Positions 27,783-37,180 of a stretch of DNA of 39,961 bases are shown one piece after another (the first letter of the stretch is position 1; every line of letters starts with the position of its first letter). The position numbers and the translations under genes are program-made. The DNA lies in contig JALORC010000065.1 in assembly GCA_025459175.1 (NCBI GenBank), forward strand, positions 1 to 39,961, read 5' to 3'. This stretch comes from Planctomycetota bacterium. Its GTDB lineage: Bacteria > Planctomycetota > UBA1135 > UBA2386. The notes under the pieces were generated by a model. That model saw nothing but the letters and a program-made list of their open reading frames with translations, did no database searches and had not been told where the DNA came from.

Positions 27783-30141
27783 ACGTCACCGCGGGATACT
27801 GCTCGCCCTTGCCGAGCAGGCCCGCCGGCAGCGACCAGCGCACCACGACCTTGGCGCCATCGGCGAGCGGTTGCTTCGGCACGAACGCGAAGCAGCCCGG
27901 CGCGTGATCGAAGTCGTCGCCGGCCGGATCGAGTTCGACCCGCACCAGTTCGAGTTCGACGCCATCGACCGTGGCGCGGCAGGCGACGTCCTTGCGATCG
28001 TTCGCCGCCAGCGGGCGCAGGAAGTGCAGGCTCAGTGGCACTCCCACCATCGCGTCGGCCGCGACCCCGGCGGCCGCCAAGGCCGCCAGCGCGCGCGGGC
28101 CGAGCGCATCGGCGCGCACGCTGCCCATCACCCCGGCCTGGTCGGCGCCGGGCCAGCACACCGGCAAGCCGCGCGTGGTCGCGCGCGCCGGCAGCACCAG
28201 GTCGAGCGCGAACGGCGGCCCGCCGGCCAGCACACCGACCAGATCGCGCCCGGGGTGCAGCAGCGCATCGCGCCAGCACGGCCGCTGCCACCACGCCTCG
28301 ACCACCGCCGCCGGCTCGCCGTCGCGCGCCCACAGCACCGTGCGGCCGAACTCGGCCGGCGGCACCGGATCGGCGAACGTCTCCTTCGGCTTCTTCTTGC
28401 GCAGCTGCTCGACCTTGCGCAGTTCGGCTTCGTAGCTGCGCACCGCGAGCACTTCGGTGCGATCGCTCCAGTGGTAGCCGAGCGGGCCGACCGCGGCCGC
28501 CGCGCGCTGGCTGTCGATCGCGTCGACCAGCGCGCGGGCCCGCAGCCGCGCCTGCCGCTCGGCCGCGGCCGCGCTCGGCACCTTGTCCTTGCCCGGCGCC
28601 GCTGGCGCGGCCGGCGCCGCGGCGCTGGCTTCGGCCGGCAGCGGATCCTGCGCCATCGCCGTGCGCAGCGCCCCACCGCGGGCCCAGAACTCGCGCCACT
28701 CGTGGTCGATCTTCGGCAGCTCCTGCTTGGTGCGCCGCGTGAACTCGGCCTCGACCAGCGGCGGTGAATTGATGTCCTTGGTGCGACTGCGGTCGAGTTC
28801 GAGCACCAGCTCCGGCGCGGTGTGGCAGAACCAGTGGCAGATCGCCCACGCCTTGACCCGCTGCTCGGTCGTGAACCGCGCCGCCGACAGCAGCACCAGT
28901 TCGCCGATGCGGGTGTCGCTCTTCGCCCACGCCGACTCCTCGGCGATCTGCATCCACACCGCGAGGTCCGGCACCAGCAGCTTCTGGGTCCAGCTGGCGG
29001 CGGTCTTCTCCTTGCGTTGCTCGAGCAGGAACGTCAGCGTGCGGCCGAACAGGAACCCGCAGGCGGCGTGGCCGATGCCCTCCCACAGGCCGTCGCTGAG
29101 GGCGCCGACCGCGTCCTGCACGACGCCGCGCACCGCCTGGTCGCGCGACGCCTCGAGCCCGAGCGCGGCCTTGTGCACACGCAGCGAGACCTCGCCGTGA
29201 TCGACGAACGCCTGGTCGACGTCGTCCTTCAGGAACCGCAGCCGCTCGGCATCGAACTGCGCCGCACACTGGTCGAGCACCGCGGCGTAGGCGGCGGGAT
29301 CGTGCAGGAACACCAGGTCGCGGCGCCGGTCGGGCCGGAACACCGCGCCGCCGGCGGTGCCGAACAGCGTGCGCGCCAGCAGCAGCGCCCGTTCGCAGTC
29401 CATCGCCAGCGTGGTCAGGTCGGCCGGCGGCAGCGTGCCCCAGACCGCGAAGTGCTCCGAACGGGCGACCGAGTGCTCGATCTTCGCCTGTGCCAGCAGC
29501 GGATGCGGCTCGGCCGCGGTCGCGCTGACCGGGAACGTGCTGCGCATCAACCAGTCGCTGGCGGTGCGCAGCGCGCGGCCGCGCCGCAGCAGCGCCAGTT
29601 CGGCCGGCGTGCCGCGGAAGCCGTCGAACTGCTGCATCGCCAGCGCCGCACTGGCCTCGGCGTCGCCGGGCAGGAAGCGCAGCACGCGCTGCCAGTGGCG
29701 GCCGGCGCGATCGGCGTCCCCGAGCCCGGTGTAGCCGGTCGCCAAGGCGCGGTGTGCGACCAGCAGTTCCTTGTGCAGCGCCTGCTGCTGCTGGTCGAGC
29801 TTCTTCAGCACCTTCGCATCCCCCTTAAGGTCGCGATCGAGCACGATCTTGGCGTCGTCCTTGCGCCACTGGTCGCCGACCCGCACGAAGCCGGTGCGTT
29901 CGCGCGAGGGGGCGTCGTCGGGCGCGTAGTCGAGCCAGATCTCGCGCCGCAGCTCGAGTGCGCGGTGGTGCTGCTTCTGCAGCGCCAGCGCATCGGCGAG
30001 CTCGTGCAGGGCCGCCACCGCGCGGGTCTGGAGCTGCTGCTCCTTGGCCAGCAGGGCCGCCGCATCCTGCGCCAGCGCCGGCGACAGCAGGAACCACGAC
30101 CAGAACCACACCACCAGCGAGCGCATCAGCACGCGGCGCAT
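27769..30141 (-). CDS. Secreted TPR/CAP-like protein, paralog of the upstream gene
   Basis: 790 residues from ATG at 30141; ATG at 30126 (MRSLVVWFWSWFLLSPALAQ) is an equally good start, and both give a signal peptide. The N-terminal 250 residues are helical with TPR-like pairs (ALATGYTGLGDADRAGRHWQRVLRFLP). A middle part matches the paralog at 30195-32462 in order and motifs: SEHFAVWGTLPP against SEHFTVFGNLDP, WEGIGHAACGFLFGRTL against EEGIGHAITGLFFGRNL, and RVKAWAICHWF against RIKAWSFCDWL. The C-terminal third looks like a worn CAP domain followed by a beta domain. The GIGHA segment, with a conserved His, recalls gluzincin-like folds but lacks HExxH. It follows the paralog by 53 bases, so a tandem-duplicated operon is likely. 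Function unknown. Confidence 0.85.
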   Translation of the reverse strand: MRRVLMRSLVVWFWSWFLLSPALAQDAAALLAKEQQLQTRAVAALHELADALALQKQHHRALELRREIWLDYAPDDAPSRERTGFVRVGDQWRKDDAKIVLDRDLKGDAKVLKKLDQQQQALHKELLVAHRALATGYTGLGDADRAGRHWQRVLRFLPGDAEASAALAMQQFDGFRGTPAELALLRRGRALRTASDWLMRSTFPVSATAAEPHPLLAQAKIEHSVARSEHFAVWGTLPPADLTTLAMDCERALLLARTLFGTAGGAVFRPDRRRDLVFLHDPAAYAAVLDQCAAQFDAERLRFLKDDVDQAFVDHGEVSLRVHKAALGLEASRDQAVRGVVQDAVGALSDGLWEGIGHAACGFLFGRTLTFLLEQRKEKTAASWTQKLLVPDLAVWMQIAEESAWAKSDTRIGELVLLSAARFTTEQRVKAWAICHWFCHTAPELVLELDRSRTKDINSPPLVEAEFTRRTKQELPKIDHEWREFWARGGALRTAMAQDPLPAEASAAAPAAPAAPGKDKVPSAAAAERQARLRARALVDAIDSQRAAAAVGPLGYHWSDRTEVLAVRSYEAELRKVEQLRKKKPKETFADPVPPAEFGRTVLWARDGEPAAVVEAWWQRPCWRDALLHPGRDLVGVLAGGPPFALDLVLPARATTRGLPVCWPGADQAGVMGSVRADALGPRALAALAAAGVAADAMVGVPLSLHFLRPLAANDRKDVACRATVDGVELELVRVELDPAGDDFDHAPGCFAFVPKQPLADGAKVVVRWSLPAGLLGKGEQYPAVTFSVR

Positions 30142-30194
30142 CCTAACGATCGGTGCGGGCCACACGCAGCGGGCTCGTGCCGCACCGAGCAACT

Positions 30195-32462
30195 TCACTT
30201 GCAGACGAACACGATCTCCTGGCTGCCCCACGACCACTGCCACTGCACCAGCACGTCGACGCCGCGCGGCAGCGGCTCGTCGGGATAGAACACCCACAGG
30301 CCCTTCGCCGCGGTCCGGCGCCCACCGCCGTGCCCCGGCACCAGCTGCCCGGCCACCGGCTGGCCTTGGCTGGTGACGGTGCAGGTCACGCCGCGCGATT
30401 CGCCGTGGTAGAGATGCAGCGACAGCGGATAGCCGCACTGCTTCTGCTTGCCGCGGCCACGCGCGGCCAGCAGCCGCTGCAGCTCGGCGCCGAGCAGTTC
30501 GACGTCGATCGCGGCCGGCACCGGGTCGGTGGCCCGGTTGCTGCCTTGGCCCGGCGCCGGCCACACCGACGACAGCACCTCGTCGACGCCGCGGCGACCA
30601 CGATCGGCGTCGACCACCACCAGGCCCGCGTCGGCGTAGAGGCCGATCGTGTCGACGTTGGCGTTCAGCAGCGCATCGCGGTAGCCGGGCAAGGCGAGCC
30701 ACTTGTCGACCGCCGACGCGGGGTCCTTGTCGCGCGTCCACACCAGCGCAGCGCCGGCGAACGCGCGGCCTTGGCTGCGGAAGCCCGGCTTGCCAGGCAG
30801 CTGCGTGTGCTCCGCCAGTGGCCCGCGCTGGTCCTTGTTGGCCTTCAGGTAGTCGACGTGTTCCTTGCAGGCGATCGACAGCTGCGCCGACCAGCCGACC
30901 GGGGCACGGCCGTGCTGCGCCCGCACGCGATTCCACTGCGCGAGCCACGCCGGCGCCTCCTTGCCGGCGGCCTGCAGCGGCGTGGTGCCGCCGAGCACCG
31001 CGCGCCGCAGCGGCGTGTCCTCGGTCCAGAACCGGCGCCAGCGCTGCTCGAGCTCCGCCAGCGGCCGCTTGGTCAGCGCCTCGAACTCCGCCACCACGTT
31101 CGCTTCGGTCGGCCCGCGCCAGGCGGCCCCGTCGAGGCAGCGCAGCCAGGTCGGCTCGGCGCGCAGCAGCCAGTCGCAGAACGACCACGCCTTGATGCGC
31201 GCGTCGGCGGGGAACTCGGCCGCCTGCAGCAGCGGCAGCCGCGCCGCCGGGGTGCTGGTCTGCCACGCCAGCTCGATCGCCAGCTCGCGCCACGTGTCGA
31301 GGTCGGGCAGGGTCAGCTTCTGCTGTTCGCGGGCGCCGGACACGGTGCCCTGCGGCTCCTTCTCGCCGACCACGAACACCAGGTTGCGGCCGAAGAACAG
31401 GCCGGTGATCGCGTGGCCGATGCCCTCCTCCATCGCGTCGGTGCCGAGGCCGGCGTAGTCCTGCGCGACCCAGCGCACCGCGAGGTCCCAGACCAGCTGC
31501 GGGCTGTCGGCGGCGGCGGTCTCGAGTTCGCCGACCTCGGTCGCCGAGGTGTTCTGCACCAGGAACTCGACGTCGCGCGCCGCCAGGTTCTTGCGCACGA
31601 AGTTGGCCCACAGCGCGCGCTCCTTCAGGAACAGCAGCTGGCGGCTCTGCGGCTGCTTGGACGGGAAGCCGTCGTAGCCGGCGAACGCCTGCTGGCAGAA
31701 CAACAGCGAGCGCTCGGCCCACGCGGCGGCCTGCTGCAGCACGGTCGGGTCCAGGTTGCCGAACACCGTGAAGTGCTCGCTCTGCACCGCCTGGTGCTCG
31801 ATGCCGGCCGCGTCCAGCGCCGGCAATCGGGTGGCGCTGACCGGGGCCGGGAACTCCTGCGCGACCAACTCGGTGAGCGTGCGCTCGAACAACCGCGAAC
31901 GGCGCAGCACGGTGAGATCGAGCGCGTCGCCGACAACCCCTTCGAACTGCTGCAGCCCACTCGCCGCCAGCGCCTTGCCATCGTTCGGCGCGAACCGCAG
32001 CGCGCGGCGGGCGTGGTAGCGGCTGCGTTCGGCGTCGCCGCCGCCGGCGGCGAGTGCGGTGGCGAGTTCCCCGTGCGCCGCGGCCAGCCTGGTGGCGAGC
32101 GCCTGCCAACGCTGCTCGAGCAGCCGCGCCGCCGCCGGATCGGGACGATCCGCCTCGGGATACTCGAACTTCGCATCGCGCTGCCACACGGTGCCGTGCC
32201 GGTAGAAGCCGAGCGCTTTGCGCGCGGTGTCGTCATCGGGCGCGTATTCGGCGAGCACTTCGAGCCACAGCGGCTTGGCGCGGCCCGGGAACCCGTTCTT
32301 CGTGCACAGCGCCGCGTGGGCGGTGATTTCGCGCGCGCCGAGCGCCAGCACGGTCGCCTCGGCCGGCGGCGCCTTTTCCTGGGCCGGCAATGCCCCGATG
32401 ATCAGCGCCCATGCCCACGGCCCGACCGACCCCACCTTCGTCGCCAACGCACGCTGCACCAT
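30195..32462 (-). CDS. Secreted protein with C-terminal CAP (SCP-like) domain
   Basis: 755 residues from ATG at 32462, which gives a signal peptide (VGSVGPWAWALIIGALPAQ). TATCGT lies seven bases before the start and no Shine-Dalgarno is present, so the mRNA may be leaderless. The N-terminal half is helical and TPR-like; the middle shares SEHFTVFGNL, EEGIGHAITGLFFGRN and RIKAWSFCDWLL with the next gene. Residues about 500-620 are a CAP/SCP domain: WNRVRAQHGRAPVGWSAQL, then HVDYLKANK, EHTQLPGKPGF and GLYADAGLVVV. CAP domains occur in secreted proteins with lipid-, wall- or peptide-binding roles. A short beta domain ends the protein. It is the first gene of a paralogous pair and its start overlaps the divergent gene at 32411 by 52 bases. 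Confidence 0.87.
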   Translation of the reverse strand: MVQRALATKVGSVGPWAWALIIGALPAQEKAPPAEATVLALGAREITAHAALCTKNGFPGRAKPLWLEVLAEYAPDDDTARKALGFYRHGTVWQRDAKFEYPEADRPDPAAARLLEQRWQALATRLAAAHGELATALAAGGGDAERSRYHARRALRFAPNDGKALAASGLQQFEGVVGDALDLTVLRRSRLFERTLTELVAQEFPAPVSATRLPALDAAGIEHQAVQSEHFTVFGNLDPTVLQQAAAWAERSLLFCQQAFAGYDGFPSKQPQSRQLLFLKERALWANFVRKNLAARDVEFLVQNTSATEVGELETAAADSPQLVWDLAVRWVAQDYAGLGTDAMEEGIGHAITGLFFGRNLVFVVGEKEPQGTVSGAREQQKLTLPDLDTWRELAIELAWQTSTPAARLPLLQAAEFPADARIKAWSFCDWLLRAEPTWLRCLDGAAWRGPTEANVVAEFEALTKRPLAELEQRWRRFWTEDTPLRRAVLGGTTPLQAAGKEAPAWLAQWNRVRAQHGRAPVGWSAQLSIACKEHVDYLKANKDQRGPLAEHTQLPGKPGFRSQGRAFAGAALVWTRDKDPASAVDKWLALPGYRDALLNANVDTIGLYADAGLVVVDADRGRRGVDEVLSSVWPAPGQGSNRATDPVPAAIDVELLGAELQRLLAARGRGKQKQCGYPLSLHLYHGESRGVTCTVTSQGQPVAGQLVPGHGGGRRTAAKGLWVFYPDEPLPRGVDVLVQWQWSWGSQEIVFVCK

Positions 32463-34579
32463 GGTGGCGACGATACCAAGCACTGCGGCACACGCTGCTG
32501 TCGCTGGCCATGGCATGGTTGCCGGGCCGCAGCAACGCCCAGGAACCGCCGGCGCCGACCGCGCCCCCCGCCGCCCCGACCGCCGCCGCCCCGGTGCTGC
32601 TGCTGCAGAACCTGGCGCCGTTCGCCCGCGACGAAGGTGCCGCGGTCGTGGTGCCGTTCGCGGCCGGCGCCGTGCCGGACACACCGCCGTGGCACGTGCC
32701 CGACACCCCGACCAGCTGGCAGCCGTTCGGCGCGCGCTGGCCCGATGGCTCGGTGCGCCAGGCGCTGTGCCTGTTCCGCACCGGCCTGCCCGCACTCGGC
32801 GAACGCACGCTGACGTTGGCGGCGGGCCCGGGGCCGGCGCTGCCGACCGGCGTGCCGGAGCTGCCCGCGGTGCAGCTGGTGGTGTCGGCGACGGTCGGCG
32901 ACCGGCTGTTCACCGCCGATCCCGAACGCCAAGAGGACCTCGAGCTCGGGCCGCTGCGCCGCGTCGAACTGCGCCGCGCCCGACTCGGCGACAGCGGTCT
33001 GGTCGCCGAGGTGATCCTGACCGCGTGGCGCGACCAGCTGCACGCGCAGGTCGACATCGCGGTGTTCTACTCCGACCCGCGCCTGCCGGCGATGCAGGCC
33101 GACCTCGGCGAACTGGCGGTGCAGGCGCACGGCATGGCGCTGGTGCTGCGCCACGCCGGCCGCAGCGGCATCGTGCAGAGCGCGACCGCCGACGGCAGCC
33201 GCTGCGTGCTGCTGCAGAAGCGCGCGCTCGGCGACGGCCAGGGCCTGCGCCGCACCGGCGTGCTGGTGCCGATCGCACCACCCGCCGAACGCAACCGCCC
33301 GACCCATCACGCCGCGGCGGTCGCACCGCTGCTCGGCGCCACCGACTGGCGCGCCAGCGGCGCGTTCGGGCCGCTCGGCCACGTGCCGCCGCCGCCGCCG
33401 TGGCTGGCCGGCGAACGGCTGCGCGCCTACCTCGCGCGCGCCCACCAGCGCTTCGTCGCCGGCGACCGCGGCGGCGACCCGTTCTTCTGCGGCCCACACG
33501 GGCTCGAGCGCTTCGCCGGACAGACCGGCGACCAGGCCGACTTCGGCCTCGTCAAGCTGTCGCTGGTGGCGGCGACCGGGATGCCGAGCCTGCTGTTCGA
33601 GGCCGAGGCGTCGGTGCTGCAGGAAGCGTGTCGGCCGGTGCACTACTTCGAAGCCGACGGTCGCCCGGTCGATCCGAACGCCCACCCGGACTGGATCGTC
33701 TGGTCGGGACGCACCCACTGGCACGGCGGGGTGTCGAAGGACCGGCTCGGCAAGCCGGTGCCCGAGCCGCAGTTCGAGGCGCATGGCTGGACCGGCAAGG
33801 ACCGCGAGCACTGGAGCAACAACTACCTCGGCGCGTTCGCGCAGCTGACCGGCGCGCACTGGGCGCGGGCCGAACTGCAGAACGAGGCGCGGCTCTACGT
33901 GGCCGGTCAGACGGTGACCGCCGGCTGGTCGACGTCGAACGCCGGGGCCCCGCGCGGTGCTGGCCGCACCGCGCTGTCGGCGTCGTGGATGCTGCTGGTG
34001 ACCGGCGACGCGGCGCTGCGGGCGCGCATGGACGCGCGGCTGCAGCAGGTCTACCACGCGCAGTGGCGCGGCCGCGAGCTGCCGGCCGAGCGGGTGCGCA
34101 CGATGGCGGCGAACGACCCGGACGCGCGCATGCTCGACGGCAAGCAGGCCTACTGGAATCCGTGGCAGGACGCGATCGCCGCCTGCGGCTTCGCCGCGCA
34201 GCACCGGCTGACCGGCCACCCGCTGGCGCGCGAGCTGGCCGAAGGCCTGGCGACCAACGTGGTGCGGCACGGCTGGCTGCAGACCGGCGACCGGCAGGAG
34301 ATCGCGACGGCGATGCGCTGGCAGGACGGCGCCCCGCTCGATCCGGCGAGCTACGCGACCGCCGACCTGTCGCAGGTGCAATGGGCGACCGGCACCGCGT
34401 TCGCGACCTGGGCGATCGGCGCCGTCGAGATCGCGCGCGTGGTCGCGGTCCGCACCGAGGACACCGCGCTGCGCGACAAGTGCGAGGCCATCCAGCAGCT
34501 CGCCCGCGCGGCCCGCAAGCCGCCCGAGGACGGCGGCATGGACCGGTTCGGTGAGTTCGACGCGATGCGCTGGGACTGA
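32411..34579 (+). CDS. Secreted protein with PcRGLX/YetA-like N-terminal domain
   Basis: 722 residues if started at ATG 32411, the only upstream ATG giving a full signal peptide (RRYQALRHTLLSLAMAWLPGRSNAQ); ATG at 32510 would keep only its end. After a Pro/Ala linker, PFARDEGAAVVVPFAAGAV, then FGARWPDGSVRQALCLF, resembles the RIFT-barrel N-terminal domain of PcRGLX/YetA-like rhamnogalacturonan lyase relatives. The C-terminal half is helical (ALSASWMLLVTGDAALRARMDARL, WNPWQDAIAACGFAAQHRLTG) and may be an alpha/alpha barrel. A polysaccharide lyase or sugar-binding role follows by analogy; catalytic residues are not recognised. Its start overlaps the divergent CAP gene start by 52 bases, which is unusual and may mean one of the two starts is wrong. 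It ends 21 bases from the oxygenase gene. Confidence 0.8.
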   Translation: MPTARPTPPSSPTHAAPWWRRYQALRHTLLSLAMAWLPGRSNAQEPPAPTAPPAAPTAAAPVLLLQNLAPFARDEGAAVVVPFAAGAVPDTPPWHVPDTPTSWQPFGARWPDGSVRQALCLFRTGLPALGERTLTLAAGPGPALPTGVPELPAVQLVVSATVGDRLFTADPERQEDLELGPLRRVELRRARLGDSGLVAEVILTAWRDQLHAQVDIAVFYSDPRLPAMQADLGELAVQAHGMALVLRHAGRSGIVQSATADGSRCVLLQKRALGDGQGLRRTGVLVPIAPPAERNRPTHHAAAVAPLLGATDWRASGAFGPLGHVPPPPPWLAGERLRAYLARAHQRFVAGDRGGDPFFCGPHGLERFAGQTGDQADFGLVKLSLVAATGMPSLLFEAEASVLQEACRPVHYFEADGRPVDPNAHPDWIVWSGRTHWHGGVSKDRLGKPVPEPQFEAHGWTGKDREHWSNNYLGAFAQLTGAHWARAELQNEARLYVAGQTVTAGWSTSNAGAPRGAGRTALSASWMLLVTGDAALRARMDARLQQVYHAQWRGRELPAERVRTMAANDPDARMLDGKQAYWNPWQDAIAACGFAAQHRLTGHPLARELAEGLATNVVRHGWLQTGDRQEIATAMRWQDGAPLDPASYATADLSQVQWATGTAFATWAIGAVEIARVVAVRTEDTALRDKCEAIQQLARAARKPPEDGGMDRFGEFDAMRWD

Positions 34580-34600
34580 CCACGCCGTTTCGCCATCTGC

Positions 34601-35203
34601 TCAATAGGTTTTGGCGCGCGTCTCGATGCGGTAGCTCGGGATCGCGGCGAGTTCGCGTTCGTCGAGCAGATACTGCTCGCAGACCAGGCTCAGCCGCAGG
34701 CCGGGGCTGTCGACGCGCTCGACCGAGTGCGTGAGATCGCCGTCGAACACGACCAGCAGGTTGGCGACCGGGACCACCTTGGCGAGGGTGCGCCGGCCGC
34801 GCTGCAACACCAGGGCGCCGCCGCGCAGCCCGGCCGGCACCGCGACGTAGAGCACGCTGACCGCGAGCGGCGTGCTGATGTCCTTGCAGTAGCTGCGAAG
34901 GCTGCGGTCGATGTGCGGGTCGACGCGCGAGCCGCCCTCGAGCTGCAGCGGGTTCAGGTAGAACGCGTTGCAGTCCCCGCGCAGTGCGCGGTCGAGGTAG
35001 GGCGCGAAGACCGGGAACTCGGCGAGCACCTGCGGCAGGCCTTCGCGGCGGAACACCACCGAAAAGCCGCGAGTGCCGACGAAGTCGCGGTTCAGGTTGT
35101 TGACGGTGAAGAAGCGGCAGCCGCGGATGCCCTTCTGCAGGGTGTCCAGGTAGGCCGGGTCGAAGGCCGCGGGCGTCTGGGTGTGGCCGGCGAGGGCGCT
35201 CAT
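34601..35203 (-). CDS. 2-oxoglutarate/Fe(II)-dependent oxygenase
   Basis: 200 residues from ATG at 35203; the frame is open to 35332, but that part runs into the tRNA gene. It has the double-stranded beta-helix motifs of the family: H97 and D99 (RVDPHIDRSL) and H159 (DGDLTHSVERV) as iron ligands, and R170 (GLRLSLVCEQY) for the 2-oxoglutarate carboxylate. These enzymes hydroxylate substrates using O2 and 2-oxoglutarate, giving succinate and CO2. There is no signal peptide, so it acts in the cytoplasm. The compact size and the NPLQLEGGSRVDPH context resemble prolyl-hydroxylase-like 2OG-FeII_Oxy_3 members, but the substrate is unknown. It lies downstream of tRNA-Arg on the same strand, with a 99-bp gap. 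Confidence 0.87.
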   Translation of the reverse strand: MSALAGHTQTPAAFDPAYLDTLQKGIRGCRFFTVNNLNRDFVGTRGFSVVFRREGLPQVLAEFPVFAPYLDRALRGDCNAFYLNPLQLEGGSRVDPHIDRSLRSYCKDISTPLAVSVLYVAVPAGLRGGALVLQRGRRTLAKVVPVANLLVVFDGDLTHSVERVDSPGLRLSLVCEQYLLDERELAAIPSYRIETRAKTY

Positions 35204-35302
35204 CGCGGTGCCGGGTCGCGGCGGGGGGCTGCTGGCCGCGCGGCGCCGTCCTGCCAGAGAACTCGCTCTGCGCTTCGCGCGGCAGCCCCGCGCGAGGGGA
35301 GA

Positions 35303-35379
35303 TGGTACGCCCGGGAGGAATCGAACCTCCAACCTCCAGATCCGTAGTCTGGCGCTCTATCCAATTGAGCTACGGGCGC
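35303..35379 (-). tRNA. tRNA-Arg (anticodon ACG)
   Basis: 77 nt including an encoded CCA. Acceptor GCGCCCG pairs with CGGGCGT (one G-U), discriminator A. The anticodon stem CCAGA/TCTGG holds the loop CTACGGA, anticodon ACG. The T arm is GGAGG-TTCGATT-CCTCC. A34 is expected to be edited to inosine by TadA to read CGN codons. Confidence 0.97.
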
Positions 35380-35396
35380 CCACTTGAGGGCGCGGG

Positions 35397-35425
35397 AAGC
35401 TAGCGATCACCGCGTTCGAGCGCAA
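35397..35425 (-). promoter_or_regulatory. Candidate promoter of tRNA-Arg
   Basis: On the minus strand TTGCGC (35420-35425) and TAGCTT (35397-35402) are 17 bases apart and end 17 bases before the tRNA 5' end, a sigma-70-like arrangement. Confidence 0.5.
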
Positions 35426-35544
35426 GCGCTTTCTCCAAGTCGCTGCCGTTGGCGCGCGCGGCGCCCCACTGGCACGTGCCGCCGCCGGTCACTACCTTGT
35501 TCGCCCCCCATGCGGCGCTGTTGCCGCGCTTCCCCACCGACTCC

Positions 35545-37125
<1,581 letters not shown>

Positions 37126-37180
37126 CTGCAGCGTTGCACCCTCGCGGTCGCTCGTGAACCCGGCGGCGTAGCATGCGCGG

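Noticed and set aside
21908..27907. A 1999-codon plus-strand open frame antisense to the NRPS-like gene
   Set aside because: High GC leaves antisense frames open. Its translation is Arg/Gln/His-rich with no domains, while the minus strand shows clear catalytic motifs.
30153..32813. Long plus-strand frame antisense to the CAP protein
   Set aside because: The minus strand has a signal peptide and conserved CAP motifs; the plus frame is low-complexity Arg/Gln/Ala.
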